Source of the DNA: Myxococcus sp. RHSTA-1-4
Lineage (GTDB): Bacteria > Myxococcota > Myxococcia > Myxococcales > Myxococcaceae
DNA length: 64,000 nt
Assembly (NCBI RefSeq): GCF_020037125.1
Contig: NZ_JAIQDG010000010.1
Span: 186,001-250,000 of the forward strand
Reading direction: 5' to 3'
The position numbers were made by a program, and so were the translations under genes. The notes beneath the pieces are model-generated. The model was not told where the DNA came from. It did no database searches and saw nothing but the letters and a program-made list of their open reading frames with translations. Position 1 is the first letter of the stretch. Each line of letters opens with the position of its first letter. Positions 55,388 through 64,000 of this stretch are shown here, one piece after another.

Positions 55388-56716
55388 TCAATACGGGCCG
55401 CGCGCTTGGGAGTGGACGAGCTCTGAGGTGAGCTTCCCTTCAGGGCGAGCCCGCTCCGTCCACTCCAGCAGGCCCTGGTCGTTGACTCTCGCCTTCGCCG
55501 TGTTGGCTCCAGCAGTGAGCGTGATGGCACGGGGGCCCGAGGCCGCGTCCCGGCGCAGCGAGAGCTCCACCGGCGCGGTGACGTCCTCGGCGGGCCGGTA
55601 CACGTCGAGCACCACCTCCGATGTGTCTCCGGACAGCAGCCACTTCTCCACGGCGACGCGGACGTCGTCCTCCGTGGCCAACCCCCGCTTCGAGGTGAAG
55701 GTGCCCTTGAGGGTCCGCGTGCCCTGGCGTCCCTCGTAGCGATACGAGGTCCCGGGAACGGTGAGGCCCTCGGGGCCAGAGGACCCGGTGTTCGTTGCCG
55801 GCTCACGCCCGCGCCGCAGCGTCACCTGCAATGCGAGCACACCCTCCTCCGCCCGGGCATGGCGCAGCTCCACCAGGTGGTTCCGTGCATCGGTCAGCGT
55901 GGTGGTGGTGCTGTCCTCCGCGCGCAGCCCGCCTCCCGTGCCGGGCAGCAGCAGGCTGGTGGTGGACTCGGTGCGGGTGGTGCCACCTGTCACGCTCCTC
56001 GACGTGCGCCAGTCGAATCCAGCGAGCCGCCCGTCCAGCTTCAACACACGCAGCTCCTCGCGGCGCGTGGGAGGGCGCGGGCGTCCCGGTACCTGGAGCG
56101 AGCGGGCCAGGTCCGTGGTGATGCGGCGGAACGTCCGCGTGTAGCCGGGCTCGTCGTGCGCGCACAGCAGCGGCAGTTCCGGGCTCGCGCTGACCATCAG
56201 CTTCATCTGCCCCGCGCCCATGCCGCCGCCCGGCGTGGCCGTCTCGTAATCCACGCGGAGGAACAGGGCCGGGGCGCCCGCCACCACCGCGACCTCCGTG
56301 GGCTCCATGCGCCGCACCGTGACGCCCGGCCCCGCGCCCACCGCCTTCGCCACCGCGAGCAGCGCGCCCGCCGCGTCGAGCGGGCGCTCATAGACGAAAC
56401 ACGCCAGCGCCACCTCGGTGCCCAGCGGGATGTCGATGCGCGTGGAGCCCTCGTTGCGCGCCAGCGTGGGCGGAGCCGTGGCCTCCACCTCCGCGGTGAA
56501 GACGCGCTCGGGTGAGTCCACCCGATGTTTCCCCAGCGGCGGCAGCTCGCGAGCGGACGGGCCCGTGGGCTCGAGCTCGGGGACCGGGGGCTCGGCGGGC
56601 GTTCCGGCACTGGGAGTGCCGGGCTGGGGCGCGGGTGTCTCGGCTCCCGGCCGGGAGGTCCGTGACGGCCCCGCACAGGCGGTGGCGAGGCAGAGCAGGA
56701 AGGCGAATCGCCGCAT
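55388..56716 (-). CDS. Hypothetical lipoprotein
   Basis: A 442-residue protein with a short signal and Cys (ATACAG, about residue 14) followed by a Pro/Gly/Thr-rich linker (18-60), consistent with a lipoprotein. The mature part is beta-rich. A first domain (about 75-210) contains LGTEVALACFVYERPLDAAG and a Gly/Met-rich loop (GGGMGAGQMKLMVSA). A second (about 225-435) contains FTSKRGLATEDDVRVAVEKWLL. No known family. It is convergent with the DUF2804 gene and divergent from the zinc-ribbon gene. Confidence 0.65.
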   Translation of the reverse strand: MRRFAFLLCLATACAGPSRTSRPGAETPAPQPGTPSAGTPAEPPVPELEPTGPSARELPPLGKHRVDSPERVFTAEVEATAPPTLARNEGSTRIDIPLGTEVALACFVYERPLDAAGALLAVAKAVGAGPGVTVRRMEPTEVAVVAGAPALFLRVDYETATPGGGMGAGQMKLMVSASPELPLLCAHDEPGYTRTFRRITTDLARSLQVPGRPRPPTRREELRVLKLDGRLAGFDWRTSRSVTGGTTRTESTTSLLLPGTGGGLRAEDSTTTTLTDARNHLVELRHARAEEGVLALQVTLRRGREPATNTGSSGPEGLTVPGTSYRYEGRQGTRTLKGTFTSKRGLATEDDVRVAVEKWLLSGDTSEVVLDVYRPAEDVTAPVELSLRRDAASGPRAITLTAGANTAKARVNDQGLLEWTERARPEGKLTSELVHSQARGPY

Positions 56717-56898
56717 CGGAGGACTCGGGGGGGCGGAAAACCGGGCCGGTGGAGGCGGGGGACGCTACCGTGACTCCGGAATGCCGTCAGGGCCCACGGG
56801 GGTTGTCTCCCGGCAAGGAGTGGGCGCCGGACATCCCGGGCGCGTACGGGCCTCGGAGGGGGTAGGCTGCGCCCCACCCCGCAGCCACGAGGGACCTC

Positions 56899-57981
56899 AT
56901 GCTCTGCTCGCATTGCGGCCAGCCCCTTCCCCCGGGGCACGGCGCCACCTGCCCCCACTGTGGAAGGAACGTTCATTCCACCAGCTCGCCCGTGGAGGAC
57001 GCGGCCGACACCGCCCGCCGCACCGCCGAGGCCGCGGGCCGCGCCGTCCAGTCCCTGCTGGAGGACCCGCGCCTGCGCGAGCGCCTCCCGGGAGGCTCGC
57101 TGCCGCTGCTCGGCTCGGGGCTGGTCGCCACCGCCGTCCTGCTCCCCGTGCTTCCCTTCTTCGGGGGCACCATCGGCCTGCCCTGGTCGCTGGTGATGCT
57201 CGCGGGCAGCGTGCTGCTGGGCGCGCGCGAGTGGCGCGCCGCGGGCCGTCCGCTCCCACCCCCCCTGGAGCGCGTGGCCCAGGTGGCCGCGCATCCCGCC
57301 TTCCTGCCCCTCTTCACCGGGCTCACGCTCACCTTCGCCTTCCTCTCGCTGAGCCTCGGGCTGGTGCCGCTCCTCTGGCTGGCCGCCGCCGTCGTGCTCG
57401 GCTACGTGCAGTGGCGCGTGTTCCAGGCCTCACCCGCGTCGGCGCCGGAGCTGCGGCCCGCCCCGGGGGCCACGCGCTTCAAGCGCTTCGTGCTCGCGGG
57501 CACCGCCGTGTGCGCGGTGTCGCTGCTGTTCAACTGGGGCTCGGGCGTCGGGAGCTGGTACTCGCTGGGCGGCTACGGCTACGAGGTCAACCGCGTCACG
57601 GAAGTCGACCGGAGTGGCCGCCCCACGGGCGCCTCCTGGGACGAGTGGAACTACGGCTGGCGGCCCGGCTTCTCCACCACGCACTACGCCTATGGCACGT
57701 CCGGGCGTTCCAGGACTGGCGCGCCGCTCGCGGTGATGTCGCTGCTGGCGCTCGCGCTGGTGGGCGCGCTGCCCCGGGTCCGCGCCGCGGTGCCACCGCT
57801 GCTGCCGCCCGTCCTCGCCGGGCTCCTCACCCTGTGGGGCGTCACGGGCCTCTCCTCGCGCCTGGGGCCCTGGCTCTTCCTGCTGGGCGTAGTGGCCATC
57901 GACGTCGCCGTGGCGCGCGAGTTCCTCCAGCCGCGAGGCACGGGGACGCCGGGGCCGGGCCCCGGTCCGGCGTCCCCGTAG
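56899..57981 (+). CDS. Zinc-ribbon multi-pass membrane protein
   Basis: A 360-residue protein. Residues 1-25 are a zinc ribbon (CSHCGQPLPPGHGATCPHCGR; Cys3, Cys6, Cys18, Cys21). A linker is followed by about eight membrane helices in two groups (about 70-110, 135-180, 200-215, 275-345). A periplasmic Gly/Tyr/Trp-rich loop (WYSLGGYGYEVNRV, EWNYGWRPGFS) lies between about 216 and 260. No transporter or enzyme family recognised. GAGGGACC precedes the ATG. It ends nine bases from the convergent lyase gene. Confidence 0.7.
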   Translation: MLCSHCGQPLPPGHGATCPHCGRNVHSTSSPVEDAADTARRTAEAAGRAVQSLLEDPRLRERLPGGSLPLLGSGLVATAVLLPVLPFFGGTIGLPWSLVMLAGSVLLGAREWRAAGRPLPPPLERVAQVAAHPAFLPLFTGLTLTFAFLSLSLGLVPLLWLAAAVVLGYVQWRVFQASPASAPELRPAPGATRFKRFVLAGTAVCAVSLLFNWGSGVGSWYSLGGYGYEVNRVTEVDRSGRPTGASWDEWNYGWRPGFSTTHYAYGTSGRSRTGAPLAVMSLLALALVGALPRVRAAVPPLLPPVLAGLLTLWGVTGLSSRLGPWLFLLGVVAIDVAVAREFLQPRGTGTPGPGPGPASP

Positions 57982-57990
57982 CGGAGCCCT

Positions 57991-59376
57991 TCAGCCTCCC
58001 GAGGAGGCGCGGCCGCGGCGTGACTCGACGATGGCGCGGAAGGAGCGGCTGCGCAGCTCCTCCAGCGTGAGGCCGGCGGCGAGCACCTCGTCCTGGTTGA
58101 GGGCGCCGCAGCTCAGTCCCCGCAGGAAGAAGTTGAGCAATCCCTGCCCGGTGGCCGCGTCGTCGAACACGTCACCCAGCAGCGTCGCCTGCGCGGCCTT
58201 GTCCATGAAGGCCCTCAGCCGGCGCGAGGCCGCGTCCAGCCCCTCCAGGAAGAAGGCATACACGGCCGCGTAGCGCACGGGGAGCTGCGCCGGGTGCAAG
58301 TCCCAGCCCTGGTACCACGCGCGCTCCAGCGAGTGCCGGATGTGCCGGTACGAGAGCTGCCACACCCGGTGCACCGCCTCCATGTTCTCCCGCCGCTGCG
58401 TGGGCAGCAGCACCTCGCCGCCCTGCGCCTTGTGCGGAGGCACGGGCATGACGTTCGTGGCGCCGTCCGCCAGCATGATGCCGGTGCCGGCGAGCGACAC
58501 CTGCACCACGTCCCGGAGGAAGTCGCAGGTGGGGTGCAGCATGCTCTGCGCGTGGGCGCTGACGCTGAGGGCGGCGGTGTAGTCGTACACGCCCAGGTGC
58601 ACGCTGGTGCAGCGTCCCGCTCCCGCCTCCACCAGCCGCGGCAGGTGCAGCCGGCCCTCGCGGTCGAAGAGGGCCTGGGGCGTCTCCACCATCAGCTCCA
58701 GGCCCAGCGAGCCTGACGGCAGCCCCTTCTCCGTCTCCATCACCTCCAGGATGCGCGCCAGCGCGGCCACCTGCTCCGGCACCGACACCTTGGGCAGGGT
58801 GACGACGAAGGAGGGCGGCAGCTTCCCTCCCGTGCGCTCCAGCAGGGTGGTGAGGAACAAGTCCAGCGTGCGAGAGGCCCGCTCGAACAGCTCCTCCGTG
58901 AAGGACTTCACCCGGATGCCGACGAAGGGCGGCAGCGAGCCCTGCTCCAGGCCGCGGGCCATCTCCGTGGCGGCGGAGACGGCGTGCCCGTCCTCCTCCG
59001 CGTCGGGGCGGTGGCCGTAGCCGTCCTCGAAGTCGATGCGCAGGTCCTCCACCGGCTCGCGCTCGAGCTTGTCCACCACGCGCCCGTAGACGCGCTGGGC
59101 GAAGCGGCCGCGCTGGGGCAGCCCCAGGCCGTGGGCCAGCTCGGCGGCGTCCGGCGCGTACTCCTTCAGCGCCGCGAGCGCCAGGTCCCCCAGCTTCCGC
59201 GCCGTCTCCGCGCGGAAGAGGTGGGCGCCGCCGTACACCACGTGCACCGGCTGCCGGCGCGGCGACTCGCCGGGGTAGGCGCGCGCGAGCTCGACGTTGG
59301 CCTTGCGCAGGGCCTCGCGCGCGCCGGCGAGGCTGGCGGGTGTCAGCGTCGTCTTCACGGCTGCTTCTTGAGCCAC
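57991..59376 (-). CDS. DUF6986-type aldolase/citrate lyase-like protein
   Basis: A 461-residue enzyme of the HpcH/HpaI aldolase/CoA ester lyase superfamily (TIM barrel). Metal and carboxylate-site features are DLRIDFEDGYGHRPDAEEDGH (about 115-135), LGLELMVETPQALFD with the catalytic Glu, SVHLGVYDYTAALSV, and LHPTCDFLRDVVQVSLAGTGIMLADGATNVMPV. The size and C-terminal helical half match the DUF6986 subgroup, whose reaction is unknown. The start is GTG 59376 (GAGGTG upstream). GTG 59358, which overlaps the aminopeptidase stop as GTGA, is an equally plausible coupled start. Either way translation is linked to the aminopeptidase gene. Confidence 0.82.
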   Translation of the reverse strand: MAQEAAVKTTLTPASLAGAREALRKANVELARAYPGESPRRQPVHVVYGGAHLFRAETARKLGDLALAALKEYAPDAAELAHGLGLPQRGRFAQRVYGRVVDKLEREPVEDLRIDFEDGYGHRPDAEEDGHAVSAATEMARGLEQGSLPPFVGIRVKSFTEELFERASRTLDLFLTTLLERTGGKLPPSFVVTLPKVSVPEQVAALARILEVMETEKGLPSGSLGLELMVETPQALFDREGRLHLPRLVEAGAGRCTSVHLGVYDYTAALSVSAHAQSMLHPTCDFLRDVVQVSLAGTGIMLADGATNVMPVPPHKAQGGEVLLPTQRRENMEAVHRVWQLSYRHIRHSLERAWYQGWDLHPAQLPVRYAAVYAFFLEGLDAASRRLRAFMDKAAQATLLGDVFDDAATGQGLLNFFLRGLSCGALNQDEVLAAGLTLEELRSRSFRAIVESRRGRASSGG

Positions 59377-61907
59377 GCCGACACCTCGGGGGCGCAGCGC
59401 TCGCGCAGGGCCACGTCCTGGGACAGCCGCTCCAGCGTCTGGGCCGTGGCCTGCTGCGCCTCGGGCACCGGGTTCGCCTGCAGGAGCGCCTTCATCTGCT
59501 CCAGGTGCTCACGCGTGCGCAGCATGCCCATGGCCTCGACGATGCGGCGCAGCAGCATGGGCGCGCCACCCGTGCGGGCCAGCACGTCCTTCCACCGCGT
59601 GCGCATCACCCCCCACCACGCCTCGCGGCCGGTGCGGTTGCCCAGCAGCCCCGTGATGAAGCTGGACACGTCCTGCGTCTTCACGGTGTCGGTGAAGAAC
59701 AGCCCCTGCGCGCGCTCGGCCAGCACCGGGTTCTCGAAGCCGGTGAGCGCCATGAGGTAGCGGCGCTGCGTGGCCGGGTCCGGCTCCTTCGGCATCTTCT
59801 GGAGGAACGTGTCGAACAGGGCCGAGTCCCCGGCGCGCGCCACCATGGCCACCGACGCGTCCAGCAGGTTGGGCTCCAGCGCCTCCCTGTCCCCCTCGAG
59901 CATGCGGGCCACGCGCGGGCGGGCCTCCGCGAGCGCCTCCGGGCTGCGCGCCAGTCCGCCCACCGCGCGCACCAGCGCCGCGCGCCGCAGCTTCACCCGG
60001 TCCGACTCGCCCGGCGACGCCTGCCAGCCCAGCTTCTTCAGCCCCGGGGCCAGCAGCCGCTCCACCCACCGGCGGAAGCGCTCCTGCTCCTCGCCGTCCA
60101 CCAGCCGGCCCTCGATGTACGCCAGCCGGCCCACCAGCTCGTCCAGGACGGAGTCGTCCTCCTCGTCGCCGAAGCGGCTTGCCAGGTCCAGCAGGTCCGC
60201 CACCGACGCCTGCGCCGAGCGCACCAGCGCCCACTGGTCCGCCAGCAGGGAGACGCGCTCCGCGGGTGCCAGCGCCTTCAGGTTGGCCGCCAGCTTCTCC
60301 AGCGCCGGCTTGTCGTACGCCACCCGGTAGAAGCCGGTGGAGCCCGCGTTGGCCGTCAGCCACTTCACGTCGCCCGAGCCCTCCAGCGTCACCGTGGCCC
60401 GCGCCTCACGCAGCAGCACCCGCTGCTCGCGCACGCCGCCGCCGTCCTCGAAGCGCAGCACCATGGGCACCGGCCACTTCTCGCCGCTCTCCACGCCCGG
60501 CTCCGAGTAGAAGCGCCGCTGCGACAGGTGCAGGGTGCGCCCCTCCAGCCGCGCGGACACCAGCGGGAAGCCGCTCTGGCCCACCCACGCCGTGGCCAGC
60601 TCCTCCACCGGCTGCTTCGCGGCCTGGCCCAGCGCGTTCCACAAATCCTCCTTCACCGCGTTGGCGCGCGCGTGCTTGCGCATGTACTGGCGGATGCCCT
60701 CGCGGAAGGGGCCCTCGCCGAGGAAGCCCTCAATCATCCGCAGCACCGCGCCGCCCTTCTCGTACGTAATCGCGTCGAAGCTCTCACCGGCCTCGCCCGC
60801 GTTGCGCACCTCGCCGTGGATGGGGTGCGTGGACTTGAGCGCGTCCAGGTGCAGCGCGCTGGCCCGGTGCGCGTCGAAGTCCAGCCACATGCGCCACTCG
60901 GGGCGCCACTGGTCGACAATCTTGAAGGCCATCCACGTGGCGAACGCCTCGTTGAGCCACAGGTCGTCCCACCACACCATGGTGACCCAGTTGCCGAACC
61001 ACTGGTGCGCCAGCTCGTGCGTCACCACCTCCGCCACGCGCTTCTGCACGGACAGCGGCGCGGTGGCCGGGTCCAGCAGCAGCGCCACCTCGCGGTACGT
61101 AATCAGGCCGGCGTTCTCCATGGCGCCGGCCTCGAAGTCCGGAATGCCCACCTGGTCCACCTTGGTGAAGGCATACGGCAGCCCGAAGTAGTCCTGGAGC
61201 CGGGGCAGCACCGCCAGCGCCACGTCCTGCCCGAAGCGCGTCAGGTGCGCCTTCTCCGGCAGGGACCAGGTGCGTACCGGCACGCCCTCCACGTGCTGCT
61301 CCGGCGTGCCCACCAGGGGGCCCGCCACCAGGGCGATGAGGTAGCTGCTCAGCACCTCCGTCTCCTGGAACGTCACCTTCTGGAGGTCCCCGTCCTGCTC
61401 CTCCTTCACCACCGGGCCGTTGCCCAGCACGGTGTGGCCCTTCGGCACGCGCACGGAGAGGGCCCACTTCGCCTTGAAGGCCGGCTCGTCGAAGGACGGG
61501 AAGAGACGGCGCGCGTCGGCCGCCTCGAACTGGGTGGCCGCCACCTTGCCCGCGAGGTACAGGCCTCGCAGCCCTTCCGTGAAGCCTCCCGTCCACGCCA
61601 CGTCCAGCGACGCGGGCCCCTTCGGCAGCGGCGCGTCGAAGCGGAGCACCACCGTCTCGCTCTGCTGCATGGGCTGGATGGAGGACGGCCTGCGCTGCTC
61701 GCCGCCCGCGCGGAACGTCACCTCCCCGAGCTGCAGGGCGATGGCATGGAGGATGATTTCCTTCGAGGGCTCCGCCAGCTCCAGGTCGATGGTCTGCTGC
61801 CCGGAGAAGCGCTTCGCGTCCATGTCCAGGGTCAGCGTGGCAGCGTAGCGGCGGGGACGGATGGATGCCGGCAGGCGGAAGTTCTTGTCTTCGGTCGGAT
61901 GCGCCAT
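59355..61907 (-). CDS. pepN: Aminopeptidase N (M1 family)
   Basis: An 850-residue zinc aminopeptidase removing N-terminal residues from peptides. The substrate N-terminus-binding GAMEN motif is at 261-265. The zinc site is HELAH (His297, Glu298, His301) plus Glu320 in WLNEAFATW, the standard HExxH-x18-E spacing. The transition-state Tyr is likely in the ITYEKGGAVLRMIE region. Domain order is the N-terminal saddle (DMDAKRFSGQQTIDLEL), the thermolysin-like catalytic domain, a small beta domain, and an ERAP1-C helical domain. There is no signal peptide, so it acts in the cytoplasm. It is coupled to the following lyase gene. Confidence 0.95.
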   Translation of the reverse strand: MAHPTEDKNFRLPASIRPRRYAATLTLDMDAKRFSGQQTIDLELAEPSKEIILHAIALQLGEVTFRAGGEQRRPSSIQPMQQSETVVLRFDAPLPKGPASLDVAWTGGFTEGLRGLYLAGKVAATQFEAADARRLFPSFDEPAFKAKWALSVRVPKGHTVLGNGPVVKEEQDGDLQKVTFQETEVLSSYLIALVAGPLVGTPEQHVEGVPVRTWSLPEKAHLTRFGQDVALAVLPRLQDYFGLPYAFTKVDQVGIPDFEAGAMENAGLITYREVALLLDPATAPLSVQKRVAEVVTHELAHQWFGNWVTMVWWDDLWLNEAFATWMAFKIVDQWRPEWRMWLDFDAHRASALHLDALKSTHPIHGEVRNAGEAGESFDAITYEKGGAVLRMIEGFLGEGPFREGIRQYMRKHARANAVKEDLWNALGQAAKQPVEELATAWVGQSGFPLVSARLEGRTLHLSQRRFYSEPGVESGEKWPVPMVLRFEDGGGVREQRVLLREARATVTLEGSGDVKWLTANAGSTGFYRVAYDKPALEKLAANLKALAPAERVSLLADQWALVRSAQASVADLLDLASRFGDEEDDSVLDELVGRLAYIEGRLVDGEEQERFRRWVERLLAPGLKKLGWQASPGESDRVKLRRAALVRAVGGLARSPEALAEARPRVARMLEGDREALEPNLLDASVAMVARAGDSALFDTFLQKMPKEPDPATQRRYLMALTGFENPVLAERAQGLFFTDTVKTQDVSSFITGLLGNRTGREAWWGVMRTRWKDVLARTGGAPMLLRRIVEAMGMLRTREHLEQMKALLQANPVPEAQQATAQTLERLSQDVALRERCAPEVSAWLKKQP

Positions 61908-61970
61908 GGGAAGGTGGAATGTAGCGCCCGGGACGCCGTGCGCCCGGACTTAGTTGCCGGTTGTCCGCCG

Positions 61971-62507
61971 TCACACCCTTGAAGGGCGGGGCCGGCGGCG
62001 GGAGGAGGGGGTGGGCGGCCGTGGGACGAGCTGGTGGAAGAGGCTGGACTCTCGCTTGAAGAAGCCCTCCGTGTGGAAGGAGTGGGGGAGCTCCAGCAGC
62101 AGGAAGTCCAGGTGATGACACAGCTCATGGAGGAAGGTGCGCAGATACGTGCGGAAGGCCACCACGCGCGCGTGCCTCGCGGTCCGCATCCAGACCTGGA
62201 GGCGGGGACGCCGGCCCGGTGCCAGGGTGTAGAGGCCGTGCAGCTCTCCCGTCTCCGAGGAGGGGCGGACCTCCAGCACCTCCACCTCCACGGCGGCCAC
62301 GTCGAGCCGCTCGCACAGCGCGTCGGACAGCCGGGTGGTGGCGTCCTCCAGGGTGGCGCGCTCGCCCGAGGCCAGGGCCTGGCGCAGGGCCTCCACCAGG
62401 GGACGCAGCGCCTGCGGCTCGCGCACCCGCAGCGCGGCCACGGTATCGCTCATCCGGTAGACGCGTTGCTGGGCCGTGGAGAGGTTGTCGAAGTAGGCAA
62501 AGGGCAC
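61971..62507 (-). CDS. Small HExxH metalloprotease-like protein
   Basis: A 178-residue protein with a helical N-terminal half. The C-terminal region contains TYLRTFLHELCHHLDFLLLEL (HELCHH zinc-helix, about residues 128-133) and a downstream PHSFHTEGFFKRES that can supply a third ligand. This resembles minimal SprT/gluzincin-like domains, but no exact family was recognised. A basic Pro/Arg tail ends the protein. The start is GTG 62507 with GGAG at good spacing. It lies 63 bases before the aminopeptidase gene on the same strand, so the two could be transcribed together. Confidence 0.7.
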   Translation of the reverse strand: MPFAYFDNLSTAQQRVYRMSDTVAALRVREPQALRPLVEALRQALASGERATLEDATTRLSDALCERLDVAAVEVEVLEVRPSSETGELHGLYTLAPGRRPRLQVWMRTARHARVVAFRTYLRTFLHELCHHLDFLLLELPHSFHTEGFFKRESSLFHQLVPRPPTPSSRRRPRPSRV

Positions 62508-62664
62508 GGCGGGCGGACTCCAACGGCTTGAAGGTAGGGACGCCCGGTGGGACAGGCGACCGGGCCGGGGGGCCCGGAAGCGGACGCGCGCTCCCTCGTA
62601 CCGCCGCCCTTCCTAGCATTCGGCCGGGCACACCCGGGCTGCTTACCTTCCGCAGGGGGTCGTC

Positions 62665-64000
62665 ATGGCTCGACGCGCCATGTTGCTCGCGGTGTGCTAC
62701 CTGGCGCTGAAGCTGGTGAGCATGCACTTCGTGTATGCGCCCCTCAGCAGCGCCCTGGTGTGGCTGCCCGCGGGGCTGAGCCTGGCATTCCTCCTCCGTT
62801 CCCCCCAGCGCATGTGGCCGGCCCTGCTGGGGGCCGTCTTCGTGGCGGAGGCGGGGTCCGCGGTGGCGCAGGGGTTTCCGGCGCCGGTGGCGGTGGCCTG
62901 GGGCCTGGGCAACATCCTGCGCCCCCTGCTGGGCGCGGTGCTGCTGGGGCGCTTCGTGGGCGGGCCGGTGCGGTTCCTCCAGGTGCGGGACGTGGCCGGG
63001 TTGCTGGTGCTGGCGGGGTTGGTGGGCACGGTGCCCGGCGCCACGCTGGGCGCGGGGGCCGCCGCGCTGTGGCTTCGCACGGCGCCGTTCTGGGACGAGT
63101 GGTGGCCCTGGTGGCTCAGCGACTGCCTGGGCACCGTGCTGGTGGCGCCGGTGCTGCTGACGTGGTGGCCGCTGGGGCGCCGGCCGCTGGGGCGCAGGCG
63201 CCTGTTGGAGATGGGCGTGCTGCTGGCGCTGGTGGCGGGAGTCACCGTCTTCATCTTCCACCGCCCCAGCACGTCCGGCATTGGCTTCACCGCGACGCTG
63301 CCGTACGCGGCGTTCCCCTTCGTCATCGCCGCGGCGCTGCGCCTGGGGCCCCGGGGGGCGTCGAGCACCTCGGCCGTCATGGGAACGCTGGCGGTGGCGT
63401 ACACCAGCCGGGATTACGGCCTCTTCAGCATGCTGCCCGTCTCGACAGCGGAGCGGGTGCTGTCGGTGCAGGTCTTCCTGGCCGTGCTCACGTTGACGGC
63501 CCTCACGCTGGCGGCGGTGGTGGCGGGGCGGCGCAGGGCGGAGATGGCCAAGCGGGTGCTGGCCGGAGCGGGCGCGGTGCTGGCCGAGTCCCCCGACTGG
63601 AGTGTCACCCTGCCCCGCGTGGCGAGGCTCCTCGTCCCGGAGCTGTGCGTGGGCACCGCCATCTGGATGGTGGACACCACGGGGATGGTGGAGCGGGTGG
63701 CCTCGGCGGGGTGGACGCCCGAGCGAGAGGCCGGGCTGCGGGGCCATTTCCCCCCGCTTCCTCGAGGGCCGCTCAAGTGGAGGGGGGCGGGCGGCTCGGG
63801 CGTCCTGGTGCCGCTGCGGGTGCGCGGGCAGGTGGTGGGGGCGCTCTCGCTGGTGGCGGACGAGGACGGACACCCCGTGTGCCGGCGCGACGTGCTGCTG
63901 GCGGAGGACCTGGCGCGCCGGTGTTCCATGGCGCTGGAGAACGCGCGGCTGCTCGACGAGGCCCACGAGGCCATCCGCGTGCGGGACGAGTTCATCGCCG
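62665..64000 (+). CDS. MASE1-GAF sensor histidine kinase, N-terminal part (3' end outside window)
   Basis: The frame from ATG 62665 (AGGGGG upstream) stays open to the window edge, 445 residues. Residues about 1-290 form a MASE1 multi-helix membrane sensor (YLALKLVSMHFVYAPLSSALVWLPAG and WWLSDCLGTVLVAPVLL signatures). Residues about 300-430 are a GAF domain (LCVGTAIWMVDTTGMVERVA, VLVPLRVRGQVVGALSLVADEDG, LAEDLARRCSMALENARLL). The last residues, RVRDEFIA, are the usual entry to a HisKA domain, so a histidine kinase core must follow. The build parallels the MASE1 kinase at 9467 but with GAF instead of PAS. Confidence 0.88.
   Translation, partial: MARRAMLLAVCYLALKLVSMHFVYAPLSSALVWLPAGLSLAFLLRSPQRMWPALLGAVFVAEAGSAVAQGFPAPVAVAWGLGNILRPLLGAVLLGRFVGGPVRFLQVRDVAGLLVLAGLVGTVPGATLGAGAAALWLRTAPFWDEWWPWWLSDCLGTVLVAPVLLTWWPLGRRPLGRRRLLEMGVLLALVAGVTVFIFHRPSTSGIGFTATLPYAAFPFVIAAALRLGPRGASSTSAVMGTLAVAYTSRDYGLFSMLPVSTAERVLSVQVFLAVLTLTALTLAAVVAGRRRAEMAKRVLAGAGAVLAESPDWSVTLPRVARLLVPELCVGTAIWMVDTTGMVERVASAGWTPEREAGLRGHFPPLPRGPLKWRGAGGSGVLVPLRVRGQVVGALSLVADEDGHPVCRRDVLLAEDLARRCSMALENARLLDEAHEAIRVRDEFIA

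Noticed and set aside
59340..61982. An 880-codon open frame on the plus strand opposite aminopeptidase N, and similar very long frames at 9554-12460 (minus), 16556-18442 (minus), 23944-26364 (minus) and 37268-39682 (plus).
   Set aside because: They lie opposite clear genes, are rich in Arg/His/Ala/Gly, have no domain or ribosome site, and are expected by-products of G/C-biased third positions.

Overview
The window is about 70% G+C, and its protein-coding genes use G/C almost exclusively at third positions. An aglR-aglQ-aglS gliding-motor operon, proteins of the myxobacterial DUF2378 type, many hybrid histidine kinases and an abundance of lipoproteins all point to a myxobacterium of the Myxococcaceae (Myxococcus, Corallococcus or Pyxidicoccus). 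It reads as a chromosomal segment: no insertion sequence, phage gene, tRNA, rRNA or CRISPR array was seen.

Layout. 0-5 kb: tail of a histidine kinase, then a minus-strand alkylation-repair group (Ada/AlkA fusion, overlapping methylguanine methyltransferase, PEP-mutase-like lyase) and a MshEN-domain protein. 5-7 kb: the proton-channel operon aglRQS with a good promoter in front and a strong intrinsic terminator behind. 7-16 kb: small enzymes and envelope proteins, a MASE1-PAS hybrid kinase, and a divergent AraC regulator/quinone oxidoreductase pair. 16-31 kb: secreted M4 metalloprotease, a TonB-dependent receptor, a MocR regulator divergent from a cupin, a lone Lon N-domain protein, glutamine-dependent NAD synthetase, an outer-membrane barrel, an FKBP/thioredoxin pair and a response-regulator kinase.

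31-46 kb is the most unusual part. A TonB-dependent receptor carrying an N-terminal TonB C-domain-like module, two related lipoproteins (one Sec-type, one Tat-type), and four lipoproteins sharing a previously unnamed C-terminal module (motif His-Ala-Cys-x-His, then His-x-x-Tyr) sit in several transcription units. Four of the promoter regions here carry the same dyad, GCAAC-N3-GTTGC, or a close variant. I read this as one co-regulated envelope system, probably for a metal or metal complex. The ligand and the regulator are unknown; a MarR-family gene lies at 45.8 kb. A PQQ-type dehydrogenase/cytochrome c lipoprotein pair and two small hypotheticals interrupt the cluster without the dyad.

46-64 kb: CHAP amidase, EcsC protein, PanD, a LEA14-like lipoprotein, an alpha/beta hydrolase coupled to a NatA/NatB-type ABC exporter, a DUF2378 protein, a DUF2804 protein, a zinc-ribbon membrane protein, a DUF6986-type aldolase/lyase translationally linked to an M1 aminopeptidase, a small HExxH protein, and the start of a second MASE1 kinase that runs off the end.

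All identifications are by eye from translated sequence. No database search was run.
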